Below, piece after piece: positions 1 to 7,845 of a stretch of DNA of 53,665 nt (within the stretch, counting starts at the first letter, position 1; each line of letters begins with the position of its first letter). A model generated the notes under the pieces. It was not told the origin of the DNA. It was given only the letters and a program-made list of their open reading frames with translations, and made no database searches. The stretch lies in assembly GCA_041650255.1 (NCBI GenBank), contig JBAZLL010000009.1:1-53665 (forward strand), read 5' to 3'. The translations under genes and the position numbers were made by a program. Source of the DNA: 1-14-0-10-45-29 sp041650255. Lineage in GTDB: Archaea; Micrarchaeota; Micrarchaeia; Anstonellales; Anstonellaceae.

Positions 1-108
1 TTCTTTTCTCTAATTTTTGTTCTGTTCAAGGTTCTAATCTTGCATTTTCATCTTCGCATTTGTTTTGTTTGTCAGCCGTGCGCAGTGGAAAACTACCCTC
101 TCCGCCCC

Positions 109-116
109 TTTAAATA
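109..116 (+). promoter_or_regulatory. TATA-like box
   Basis: The sequence TTTAAATA is centred about 27 bases before the ATG at 140. That spacing fits an archaeal promoter with transcription starting at or next to the start codon, and it supports the start at 140 over an upstream in-frame codon at 65. Confidence 0.55.
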
Positions 117-139
117 CCTCCAAAACTCTTTTTTCCAAT

Positions 140-409
140 ATGATAATAGAAGACGAGATAATTCATTGGTGGAAGGATGACAAGGGCGAAAAGCATCGCA
201 CCCAATTAAGAATAGAGCGCGAAGACGCGCAAGATGTAAATGGCTTTCCACGAGATGGCGTAGTAGCAGTGCGGATAGCAAACACAACCGGGCAAGCCGC
301 AATCAAGCTCTCGCCCGACGAAGCCTTGCGCCTTTCCACACAGCTTTTAGCCGTGTCAAAGGAGCTGTTAAATCAAAAAAGGCGCCTGTGGCAGGTGCAT
401 GAAGGCTAA
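140..409 (+). CDS. small hypothetical protein (89 aa)
   Basis: An 89-residue soluble, charged protein that I do not recognise. It opens with an acidic, tryptophan-containing segment (EDEIIHWWKDD), then a short beta-rich part, and ends in a helix around ALRLSTQLLAVSKELL. There is no signal peptide or membrane segment. The reading frame is open back to 65, but I chose the ATG at 140 because a TATA-like box lies 27 bases upstream and the extra 25 residues look non-coding. It converges with the TrpC-like gene on the other strand, with under 50 bases between the two stops. Confidence 0.6.
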   Translation: MIIEDEIIHWWKDDKGEKHRTQLRIEREDAQDVNGFPRDGVVAVRIANTTGQAAIKLSPDEALRLSTQLLAVSKELLNQKRRLWQVHEG

Positions 410-456
410 TTATGATTTGCAAAATATGGCGAATTAACAAATGAAAAAGAAGTTTT

Positions 457-1263
457 CTATTTCACAATAAACCGATTCTCCTCCTCAATTTTCATTTTCG
501 GGTCCTTGCCATAAATCGCATTCTTAAGCACGCCAAGCCTTTGCTCAAAATGCCCGTTGCACACATGCACTTCCGACATCTCAACCGCGTTCACTCCCGC
601 AACAATTAGCGAGCGCACATCCTGTGCATTATTTATCCCGTGCGCCGAAATCACCGGTCTTCCGGTTTTGTTGCGAGTAAGTGCTTTTATTGTAATTGAA
701 ATGTCCGCACCCGTGTCAGTCCGATTATTTATCATTATTACATCCGCTTCGCTCCTTTTTGCCTCGCAGAATTCTTCCTCATTTCGAACTTCAAGCACAA
801 CCTCGCAATCCAAATCATGTGCCACTTCAATAAGCTCGTGCGGGTCGGATTGTGCCGCATTCATAAGCTCCAAATTCAGCAATATCGCGTCCCCGCCGAC
901 AATCTGCTTTGAATCAATAACCCAATCCCGCGAAATAATCGGAATAGGCAATTCTTTTGCCAGCCATCTCAAATCCCCTGCGTGATGTCTTGGCTCCACC
1001 CAAACATCAATCGCGCTAATGTCATGCTCAACGCAAAGTTTCTCAATGAGCCTTCCCGCAACTTTTCTATTCGCAAGCAAAAGCCCGATATCCGGCATCG
1101 CGGTTGCAACCCCCGCGACAACTGGCAGGATGCCTTCTTCCTGCGCCTTTTCAATATATTCGCACAAAGATTTTCTTTCGGTTCGTGCCGGTGCGAGTCT
1201 TTCATAATATCCCGAATTTATTGTTTCGCGGGTGCCGTTGATGATTTGGTCTAAGTTCATCAT
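457..1263 (-). CDS. TrpC-like TIM-barrel protein, catalytic lysines missing
   Basis: A 268-residue protein with the order of motifs of indole-3-glycerol-phosphate synthase: PIISRDWVIDSKQI (107-120), DAILLN (125-130), LEVRNEEE (157-164), MINNRT (177-182) and ISAHGI (205-210). In the real enzyme the first strand carries Glu and Lys (AEYK or AEVK); here it reads VVAGVATAMPDIG. The second catalytic Lys (KDF) is Arg here (SRDW), and the ESG motif is AHG. The Glu of LEV and the Asn of INN remain. A phosphate-binding TIM barrel is likely but IGPS activity is not, and no other trp gene is in the window. Start ATG 1263 has a GAGG about 10 bases upstream; ATG 1260 and an in-frame codon at 1296 are alternatives. 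It is the last gene of a run with the thioredoxin-like and debranching genes. Confidence 0.7.
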   Translation of the reverse strand: MMNLDQIINGTRETINSGYYERLAPARTERKSLCEYIEKAQEEGILPVVAGVATAMPDIGLLLANRKVAGRLIEKLCVEHDISAIDVWVEPRHHAGDLRWLAKELPIPIISRDWVIDSKQIVGGDAILLNLELMNAAQSDPHELIEVAHDLDCEVVLEVRNEEEFCEAKRSEADVIMINNRTDTGADISITIKALTRNKTGRPVISAHGINNAQDVRSLIVAGVNAVEMSEVHVCNGHFEQRLGVLKNAIYGKDPKMKIEEENRFIVK

Positions 1264-1286
1264 GTTCTCATGTCCTCTTTGCTCGC

Positions 1287-1781
1287 CTAATCGCATGTAT
1301 TTGGGCTGTGTTCAAATTGTGAGCATAACCAATTTTTTATCTCCTGTTTGCTTTTCATTCCAAGCAGGCTTGATTCCCCTTTTTCCCCGTTTGCAACTAT
1401 TGTGGGGAAGCCGCCAAAAAGTCCCTTTCTCTTGTACTCCAAATAAATCGCCGCAGTTTTCACGCTTGTGTTTCTGTCCTTTTCATTCCACAAATTTAAT
1501 TTTACATTTGGCGAAAGCTCGGATGCAATCGCAACCATTTGCGGCTTTGCCTGTGTGCAATATTCGCACCAGTCCGCATACAAGAAATCAACTTGCAAAA
1601 CTTCTGTAGTTGTTTTCGCAGTTGCATTTTGCACTTTGATATTTTCGGTCGGAACAAATGCCTGCAAAGACGGGCTTTGCGCGGGAGCCTGTTTTTGCGC
1701 CTCTCCAAAAATAACGCTTACGCCCACGACTGCAATGAGAATAATTGTGAAAGCAGATAAAAGCGCAATATCGGTTCTCAT
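1287..1781 (-). CDS. membrane-anchored thioredoxin-like protein
   Basis: A 164-residue protein with one N-terminal membrane segment (about residues 5-26), a Gln/Pro/Ser-rich spacer, and a thioredoxin fold outside the membrane. The redox motif is WCEYC (71-75), and the cis-proline loop is GGFPTIV (123-129). Only one thioredoxin unit is present, and two further cysteines lie near the C-terminus. It probably exchanges disulfides on exported proteins, for which the cysteine-rich lipoprotein at 6676 is one possible client; that link is inference. I chose ATG 1781, preceded by a GGTG/GGAG stretch. ATG 1826, overlapping the stop of the debranching gene, would add 15 residues. It sits between the debranching and TrpC-like genes on the same strand. 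Confidence 0.8.
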   Translation of the reverse strand: MRTDIALLSAFTIILIAVVGVSVIFGEAQKQAPAQSPSLQAFVPTENIKVQNATAKTTTEVLQVDFLYADWCEYCTQAKPQMVAIASELSPNVKLNLWNEKDRNTSVKTAAIYLEYKRKGLFGGFPTIVANGEKGESSLLGMKSKQEIKNWLCSQFEHSPNTCD

Positions 1782-1818
1782 TCTCCACACACCCTTGTTA
1801 TTGATTCTGCCCAATTTT

Positions 1819-3828
1819 TTAAACATTGGCAATTTTCGCTCTATTCATCCGTTTGGTTTTGCCGCTCTCAACATCTTTTCTTTCTTTTGCCGCCCGCTCA
1901 AGCAAAATCTCCGCTCGCAGGCATTCTGCAACGCTCCATGCCTGTGCCGGGCATCCGCCGGCAGAAAGAGTTTTTGGGTCATATACTTCGGGCACGGACA
2001 AAATCGCCCCAGCTTTTATCATATTCAAATCCCTTGAAATGTCCATTTTCGTTTTCCCTATTTTTTCCGGGCACACATTCGCAACCGCTTGTGCGTAAGC
2101 CCCAAACATCCAGGGCCAAATCGTTCCCTGATGATATGCCAAATCCCGCTTTCTCATGCTCCCGCTATATGTATCAACATATTTTTCATCATCCATCGCA
2201 AGCGTGCGCAGTCCATATCCGGGCACCAACAGCTTTTGCTCAATTTTCTCAATCGCCTTTTTTTGGCTCTGTTTTCCAATCAGGCAGGCATCCAATGCAA
2301 GCGCCCAAATTTGGTTTGGCCTAAACGAATCATCATCCTTTTCCACGCCGTCAAAGAAATAGCCTTTCTTTGCGCTATAAAATTTTGCCATTGACCTTTT
2401 CGCTTTTTTGTGCAAGCGTGCAATCTCGTCATCTTTTTGCTTTCCAAGCAAATTGCCCCAGTGCAAATAGCTTGAGAGCGCATGCACCCAAAGCGCGTTT
2501 ATTTCAATTCGCTTTCCTGCACGGGGAGTAACCGCTCTATTATCCACCTGTGCATCCATCCATGTAAGCCTTTCACCTTTGAGGCTTGCAAGTGCATCAT
2601 CATCTACAAATACAAATTCATTTCCTTCAATCCAGTTTGCAATTCCTTTGCGCACAATCTTCATCCACTTCTCAAGCACATCCATCTCCACTCCTTTATT
2701 TTCCTGCATTTGTGAAATCGCCCAAACCATCCAAAGAAAAGCGTCGGCAGATTCATACGCCGCCCTCCTGCTTTCATCAAACCGATTCGGCAATATTCCG
2801 TTTTTCAAATGCGCCATCCATCTGTCAATTATTTGAATCCCAAGCGCATGCCTTCCCGTGCAAGTGCAAATTCCGGGGATAGAAATCATCGTGTCTCGTC
2901 CCCACTCTCCAAAATAGGGAAAGCCCGCGTCAATTCCATATTGCCCGTTCTTTGCAAGCACGAATGCGTCCGAGGCGCGAACCAACCCTTGAGCAAAATT
3001 TAATTCAAGCCCCTCATTTTGACGAATAAACATCTCAAGCAGTGCATCCGCTCTTTTAGTCGCAATCTCCGGCTCGGCATATTGCAAACGATTGTTCTTG
3101 TCATTCATGCCCGAAGCCTCGCCCATTCTAATTGTTATATGTCCGCCTTCGTGCAAAAGCGCTCCAAACTTTGCGGGCATAAACAAGTCTTCAATATAAT
3201 TTTCCTCCCTCTCGCGCTCAAGCAAATACTCAAAATTGTGATAAATGTCCGGTGCCGGCGCGCAAATTCCCTTGTCGGTTGAAATTTCAAATGCAAAGGG
3301 TGTTTGAAATCTTATTCCCTGCTCAAAAAATCTGATGTTGCCCGCCTGCGCGACAGATTCATTTAGCCCAATCGCATTTACGTCTCTTGCATTTACAAAC
3401 GGCAATATTTCAATTCCCGCCTGTCTTCCCTCAAGCAATGTGTATCTTGCATAAGAAATATTTTTTCCTTTCTCGCACCAGACCTCTTTTGAAATGCGCG
3501 TCCCAAGCGCGTCAAACGCCCATCTTGCGACCGCCCCATCAAAAGAAAAATCAATAATATTTTTGTACCCGTCCGGATGCACGGCGTTCGGATAAAAATT
3601 GGTTGAGAGCGCAATTCTTCTTTGCGCGACAATTGCAAACTCCTCAAGCTTTGGCACCAAAAGTGTGCGATGCAACGAATTATCTGATGCTATTAGCATT
3701 CCATGGTATTTTCTTGTATTCGCACCGCAGATTGTGCCGCTTGCCCATCCGCCCACTCCGTTTGAAATCCACCATTCGCCATCCGCCATTGTGTTTGGCA
3801 TCTGCAGGTTTTTGCTAAATGAGCTCAC
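1819..3828 (-). CDS. glycogen debranching enzyme (amylo-alpha-1,6-glucosidase type)
   Basis: A 669-residue enzyme of the archaeal/bacterial amylo-alpha-1,6-glucosidase family, which removes branch points from alpha-glucans in the cytoplasm. The N-terminal domain has GVGGWASGT and TRKYHGML (25-44) and LPFVNARD (142-149). The C-terminal alpha/alpha-barrel carries the family motifs EWGRDTMISIPG (308-319), TWMDA (422-426), EINALW (442-447), RPNQIWAL (503-510) and YHQGTIWPWMFG (565-576). No signal peptide is seen. The start is a GTG at 3828: a TATA-like AT-rich stretch lies about 22 bases upstream, which fits a leaderless transcript. ATG at residue 10 is the alternative. It leads a minus-strand run with the two following genes. 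Confidence 0.9.
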   Translation of the reverse strand: MSSFSKNLQMPNTMADGEWWISNGVGGWASGTICGANTRKYHGMLIASDNSLHRTLLVPKLEEFAIVAQRRIALSTNFYPNAVHPDGYKNIIDFSFDGAVARWAFDALGTRISKEVWCEKGKNISYARYTLLEGRQAGIEILPFVNARDVNAIGLNESVAQAGNIRFFEQGIRFQTPFAFEISTDKGICAPAPDIYHNFEYLLEREREENYIEDLFMPAKFGALLHEGGHITIRMGEASGMNDKNNRLQYAEPEIATKRADALLEMFIRQNEGLELNFAQGLVRASDAFVLAKNGQYGIDAGFPYFGEWGRDTMISIPGICTCTGRHALGIQIIDRWMAHLKNGILPNRFDESRRAAYESADAFLWMVWAISQMQENKGVEMDVLEKWMKIVRKGIANWIEGNEFVFVDDDALASLKGERLTWMDAQVDNRAVTPRAGKRIEINALWVHALSSYLHWGNLLGKQKDDEIARLHKKAKRSMAKFYSAKKGYFFDGVEKDDDSFRPNQIWALALDACLIGKQSQKKAIEKIEQKLLVPGYGLRTLAMDDEKYVDTYSGSMRKRDLAYHQGTIWPWMFGAYAQAVANVCPEKIGKTKMDISRDLNMIKAGAILSVPEVYDPKTLSAGGCPAQAWSVAECLRAEILLERAAKERKDVESGKTKRMNRAKIANV

Positions 3829-3921
3829 GCATTCAGAACAGACGCACCGAATATAAATTTATTGGGCTCGCACGTCCAAAAATAAAGCAATCAAATTGCA
3901 TTGCATCGGATGATTTGGCAT

Positions 3922-4344
3922 TTATAGAAAAAGAGGCGCAAAATCGCTTTTTTGTGAGTTGTATATACTATAACTAATTACAAACTCCATTACCTTCGGG
4001 CTCACTTCAACAAATTGTTGGGCAACCGGCATGCCAAATTCATCAAATTGCGTGAGTACAAGCGCGCTTAAGTCTGGGGAAATATCCAAACGGTCATTTT
4101 TGCAGGCCGTCTTGGGAATAAGATATGACATATCCTTAAGCGGTTTGCACTTTGTGAAAAAATCTTTTTTCACCAAGCCGTTTTCTTTTGCATAATCGCA
4201 TATACTATGAATTTTATTTCTTCTGCCGGTTTGCGCATTGCCTGTCTGTGCATTACCAGCTTGCGCATTGCCCGCCTGCCCAATAACCGTTCCCTTATTT
4301 GCCGGAGTTGTCTGATTTGCTGGAGGTATCTGTACCGTGCTCAT
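3922..4344 (-). CDS. hypothetical protein with AGNAQ tandem repeats
   Basis: A 140-residue protein I cannot assign. Residues 23-40 are a short tandem repeat of AGNAQ/TGNAQ units, preceded by a Pro/Thr/Gln-rich stretch, so the first 40 residues are probably disordered. The rest looks folded, with Cys49, Cys66 and Cys81, and a C-terminal hydrophobic patch that is too short for a clear membrane helix. Its ATG overlaps the TGA of pth2 (ATGA), so the two are almost certainly co-transcribed and translationally coupled. A role linked to translation quality control is possible but rests only on this coupling. Confidence 0.7.
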   Translation of the reverse strand: MSTVQIPPANQTTPANKGTVIGQAGNAQAGNAQTGNAQTGRRNKIHSICDYAKENGLVKKDFFTKCKPLKDMSYLIPKTACKNDRLDISPDLSALVLTQFDEFGMPVAQQFVEVSPKVMEFVISYSIYNSQKSDFAPLFL

Positions 4345-4715
4345 AATAACGCCAGTCCGCCGGTAACTCTGTCAATTGCCTCTGCTTTTGCGGGCCCGAT
4401 TCCAACGCAAGTTTTGCTTCCGGGCTCTATTTGTGTCTTTCCTGCATCCGTAATAATTGAGCATGGAATTTCTCTGTCCGCGCACTCCATAAAAATGCGA
4501 ACAAGGTCGGATTCGGAATCCACTTTTAGCACAGTCTTTGGCATTCCGTGGTTCATCCACGATTCCACTATTTGTGAATTTTTGGATTTTGCCTTTATGT
4601 AAGAATCAATTGATGCGTGCGCTGCCTGTGCGGCAATTTTTCCTTTGCCCATTTTCAAATCTGTCCTTACAACAATTACCTGTTTTATATCTTGTGGGTC
4701 TGAACTTGAAGCCAT
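4341..4715 (-). CDS. pth2: peptidyl-tRNA hydrolase, Pth2 type
   Basis: A 124-residue member of the archaeal/eukaryotic Pth2 family, which frees tRNA from prematurely released peptidyl-tRNA in the cytosol. Diagnostic stretches are VIVVRTDLKMGKGKIAAQAA (13-32), the mid-protein ECADREIPCSIITDAGKTQI, and the closing GIGPAKAEAIDRVTGGL. Length is normal for the family. I chose ATG 4715 rather than the in-frame codon at 4736 because a TATA-like box at 4738-4745 sits about 26 bases upstream and would overlap a longer transcript. It is first in a two-gene unit with the AGNAQ-repeat protein. Confidence 0.93.
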   Translation of the reverse strand: MASSSDPQDIKQVIVVRTDLKMGKGKIAAQAAHASIDSYIKAKSKNSQIVESWMNHGMPKTVLKVDSESDLVRIFMECADREIPCSIITDAGKTQIEPGSKTCVGIGPAKAEAIDRVTGGLALL

Positions 4716-4737
4716 AATTAAATTAGGTTCAAACACC

Positions 4738-4745
4738 TATTTAAT
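4738..4745 (-). promoter_or_regulatory. TATA-like box of pth2
   Basis: On the minus strand this reads ATTAAATA, centred about 26 bases before the pth2 ATG at 4715. The position predicts a leaderless or nearly leaderless transcript. Confidence 0.55.
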
Positions 4746-4844
4746 CCGAATGCCTGGTGTCTATGCCCTGTTTTTCCCTTCACATCAGCCTTTTAAACCA
4801 CGCTACATATAAGAATACTTATACCCACTATTAAATGTGATATT

Positions 4845-5429
4845 ATGAAATATGTTCATTCAAAGGAATTTTTCTCTAAACAAGAGCGTGCGGCACAAAA
4901 AAATAACTGCAAGTTCACAAACGGTGATGACAAGTCCGCAATAACCAATCGCCCCCTGTTTAAATTCGAATCAAATGCACTGCAATTTTTCAAAGACGGT
5001 TTAAACCGCCTTCCGCTTCGCATTGAAGATCCTACCCTTCTTATCAATTATCTAAGCGATTTTCGAAACGATTCTTTTAGCAATCATGTCGCACTAAGCA
5101 AGGCAAGGCGTCTTCTGCAATCGCTCGAAAATTTTTGCAACTCAACACTCAAGTACGCAGATGAGCCAAAGCCGACTTCAATTAAGCTTGGAGATACGGC
5201 GAGTCTGCTGATTCGCAAAGCCGAATGTTTGGTTAATACTGATGATTATTTGGAAAACAACGACACGTTCAACCGAAGCAAATCCCTGAGCGAAAAAAAC
5301 GCAACCAAATATCCTTTCCCCTACGCCCTAGGTGATCAAGCAGGAGATAACCTGTTTCGCTATGATACTCTCCCATCGCTTGCAAGAAAGAAAAAACCAA
5401 AAACCACGAATAATGCAAATAGCGAATAA
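4845..5429 (+). CDS. hypothetical protein (194 aa)
   Basis: A 194-residue soluble protein with no motif that I recognise. It is rich in Asn, Lys and Ser, has no signal peptide or membrane segment, and looks helical in the middle (around ALSKARRLLQSLENF). The last 15 residues are a basic, Asn-rich tail (RKKKPKTTNNANSE). The ATG is preceded at a suitable distance by an AT-rich TATA-like stretch (ACTTATA), consistent with a leaderless start. It lies upstream of the NurA-like gene on the same strand but 126 bases away, probably with its own promoter. Confidence 0.65.
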   Translation: MKYVHSKEFFSKQERAAQKNNCKFTNGDDKSAITNRPLFKFESNALQFFKDGLNRLPLRIEDPTLLINYLSDFRNDSFSNHVALSKARRLLQSLENFCNSTLKYADEPKPTSIKLGDTASLLIRKAECLVNTDDYLENNDTFNRSKSLSEKNATKYPFPYALGDQAGDNLFRYDTLPSLARKKKPKTTNNANSE

Positions 5430-5555
5430 TTTTGGTTCCGCTAAATATCTACATCTTTTACTATTTTTTTTATCTGCGAACATCGGCACTCTTCAATTTT
5501 TTAGTGGAAAACTCCTCTCCCAATTCTCTTAAACATTAAGTCGCATTGTTCTCTC

Positions 5556-6608
5556 ATGCCTCTCAAAGATTCCATTCTCACTCTTGCGCGCTCATGGCTT
5601 GAGAGGCAGGGCAATTGGAAAAACAGCGCCCTTGAGCTTAGAAAAAACAATTCTCCAAAAATAACCGATTCCCTTGAGCCAAATCTGATTTATCCGGTTG
5701 TACCATCCCAACCAGACGGCTCATATACCGCAATTGACGGCGGAATAATAGTTGAGGAATTTCACGGTTTGGACGTTGTAGTTTATCGCTCGCTCGCGGC
5801 AAACTTCTGCTATGAAAAAGCAAAGCTCCACTCTCATGGCTATTTTCCATCCGCACATCCCGAATTTGAAATAGGCGCAAAAAGCGGGCTTGAACAATAC
5901 GACCGTTTGCAATATACTTCTCTCATTCGCCTGGGAAGCGAGCTTTCCTGCGCAATAGGCTCATTGGAAAAATTCAGCCCAAAATGCCTTTTTCTTGACG
6001 GCTCAATCGCCCCTCTTTTGGCGGACAAGCCGCCTTCGGATTCCGAGCTCATGCCCGAATACGAAAACGTGGTGAATCTCTATTCTTCCCTGTACAAAAA
6101 ATGCTCTGAAAAAAACACAAACCTAATCGGCATAATGAAGGACTCGCGCGCAAGGCGCTTTTTGCAAATTCTCTCATCTGCAAAACTTGCGTCCGGGCTT
6201 GAGCATTCATCAGACACTCTTTTTCTTGATTATATGCTAAAGCAAAATGAGCGCACCTTCACATTCAGATACAGCGCCTCGCCAGCAAAAAACCAAGTGC
6301 TAAAAGATTTGGGGGATTGGGCATCCAAAATTCTTTCCTTCTACATAAAGCCGGTTGAGGGCGACCGCCCATTAAGAATAGAATTTTTATCAAACAGCGG
6401 TGCATCATACGATGAAGTCGCATCAATTGTCTGTGGCTTATGCTCATTAAACAAAAATTATGCATATCCTGCGGTTTTAATAGAAGCCGATTTGCGCGCC
6501 GCAATATCGCCGCAGGAAGCAGAGCATGAAATAGCCGAGCTTCGCGCAAGGCTTGGGAAAAACAATCCGCTCATGCCTTTACGAAGAAATTCGCGCCCAT
6601 TTAGATAA
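5556..6608 (+). CDS. NurA-like nuclease
   Basis: A 350-residue protein with the layout of the NurA family, the 5'-to-3' nuclease that works with the HerA translocase in archaeal DNA end resection. Visible motifs are the first acidic strand YTAIDGG (57-63), the second acidic strand CLFLDGSIAP (144-153), GIMKDSR in the middle, and the closing block YPAVLIEADLRAAIS, where family members keep an acidic residue. Length is typical. No herA or mre11 gene lies next to it, although rad50 is 8 kb away. The start at 5556 follows a TATA-like stretch (TTAAACATTA) about 25 bases upstream. Homology is called from motifs only. Confidence 0.75.
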   Translation: MPLKDSILTLARSWLERQGNWKNSALELRKNNSPKITDSLEPNLIYPVVPSQPDGSYTAIDGGIIVEEFHGLDVVVYRSLAANFCYEKAKLHSHGYFPSAHPEFEIGAKSGLEQYDRLQYTSLIRLGSELSCAIGSLEKFSPKCLFLDGSIAPLLADKPPSDSELMPEYENVVNLYSSLYKKCSEKNTNLIGIMKDSRARRFLQILSSAKLASGLEHSSDTLFLDYMLKQNERTFTFRYSASPAKNQVLKDLGDWASKILSFYIKPVEGDRPLRIEFLSNSGASYDEVASIVCGLCSLNKNYAYPAVLIEADLRAAISPQEAEHEIAELRARLGKNNPLMPLRRNSRPFR

Positions 6609-6675
6609 ATCCTTAGTTTTCCTGCCCGATAAAATAAATAAAAAGTCTCGCCCGCCAAACTAATCTGTGGTGTCT

Positions 6676-7701
6676 ATGAAATTTGCATTTTCGTTCGTTC
6701 TAATTCTGTCAGTATTAACAATTTCCCTGCTTTTGTCGGGATGCACGTCAAATTCCTGCAAAACAGACAAGAATTGCAAGGACTGGCAATATTGCAACCT
6801 GAAATTAAGCAAGTGCGAAATGCGCGAAAATGCCTGCAACTCCGATATGGAATGCAATGACTCATTAAAATATTGCAATTCACAGACACATTATTGCACA
6901 TTCAAAACAGACAAATGCTATGAAGATGGCGACTGCGCAGGCTGGCAACTTTGTGCAAGTTCGGAAAATAATTGCAAGCCAAAAGCAGGCTTTTGCGATT
7001 CGGACTCTTTGTGCGACCAGACAAAAGAGCGCTGTGATGAGCGCACCCATGTCTGCAAGCCAAAATCAGGTTTATGCATTGATTCATTTGACTGTGAAGC
7101 CCATCAAACATGCGACATTCAATCCGGCAAATGCATCGCCCTCTCGGGCAGATGCGACACCGAGCTTGATTGCCCGCCCTACATGAGCTGCAACACCACA
7201 TCAAACGACTGCTATGTACGCGCAGGCTTTTGCGCAAACGACCTTGATTGCAAAAATTACCAATCCTGCGACCCGCAACTAAAACGATGCACGACTGCCG
7301 CAGGCTATTGCGACGAGGAAACAGACTGCAACTCTTGGGAGCTTTGCAATAGGCAAAAACATATTTGCACCGCCAAAACCAGCTATTGCGGTGCGACAAC
7401 TGATTGCGCCGCACACCAAATGTGCGATGCGTCTTCAAACAAATGTGTTTCACGCCCCGGCTTCTGCTCATCTGATTCAGAGTGCGGACCCTGGCAGGCA
7501 TGCGATATCAAATCCCACAAATGCGCAACAAAAGCCGGCTTCTGCCAAACATCCGCCGAGTGCAAACTCAATGAGCGCTGTGACAACAACCCGTCATCCG
7601 CAAGCGCATATCGGTGCGTGAGCGTTCTTTGCAGAAGCAACGCAGACTGCCCCGGCTCCTCGTGCGACCCGGAAATACAACGATGCCGAGGGGACAAATA
7701 A
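6676..7701 (+). CDS. lipoprotein with twelve 4-cysteine repeats
   Basis: A 341-residue exported protein. Residues 1-23 form a lipoprotein signal ending in LLLSGC, so Cys23 is probably lipidated. From Cys28 to the end it consists of twelve repeats of about 26 residues with the pattern C-x5-C-x5/6-C-x6-C-x6, giving 48 further cysteines. Repeats often end AGF or SGL and carry an acidic residue before the second Cys. Repeat 11 has a longer third gap and repeat 12 a shorter one. The even number and spacing suggest two disulfides per repeat, or metal binding, in a rod-like surface protein. I know no archaeal family with this exact array; small cysteine-rich domains of eukaryotic secreted proteins are only loosely similar. 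ATG 6676 gives the cleanest signal peptide; a GTG at 6667 is in frame. Confidence 0.85.
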   Translation: MKFAFSFVLILSVLTISLLLSGCTSNSCKTDKNCKDWQYCNLKLSKCEMRENACNSDMECNDSLKYCNSQTHYCTFKTDKCYEDGDCAGWQLCASSENNCKPKAGFCDSDSLCDQTKERCDERTHVCKPKSGLCIDSFDCEAHQTCDIQSGKCIALSGRCDTELDCPPYMSCNTTSNDCYVRAGFCANDLDCKNYQSCDPQLKRCTTAAGYCDEETDCNSWELCNRQKHICTAKTSYCGATTDCAAHQMCDASSNKCVSRPGFCSSDSECGPWQACDIKSHKCATKAGFCQTSAECKLNERCDNNPSSASAYRCVSVLCRSNADCPGSSCDPEIQRCRGDK

Positions 7702-7720
7702 AATATTGCAAAACAATTTC

Positions 7721-7751
7721 AAATCCGGGCGGGTTCTTTTTGTCCGGATTT
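7721..7751 (+). terminator. hairpin terminator after the cysteine-rich gene
   Basis: AAATCCGG (7721-7728) pairs with CCGGATTT (7744-7751) around a 15-base loop, and a T-run follows at once. It lies 20 bases after the lipoprotein stop codon. Confidence 0.6.
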
Positions 7752-7845
7752 TTTCGTATTTTTTGTTAATGTCCGCATGCGTGCCTTTTTATTTTTTTAA
7801 CACTCTATTTCTCTATTAGTCATTAATTCTTAGAAGGTGAACTAA

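Noticed and set aside
557..985. 142-codon plus-strand frame within the TrpC-like gene
   Set aside because: It is antisense to a gene with clear family motifs and has a Ser/Ile-rich composition typical of shadow frames.
457..1263. Functional tryptophan biosynthesis enzyme
   Set aside because: Both catalytic Lys positions and the ESG motif are replaced, and no other trp gene is near.
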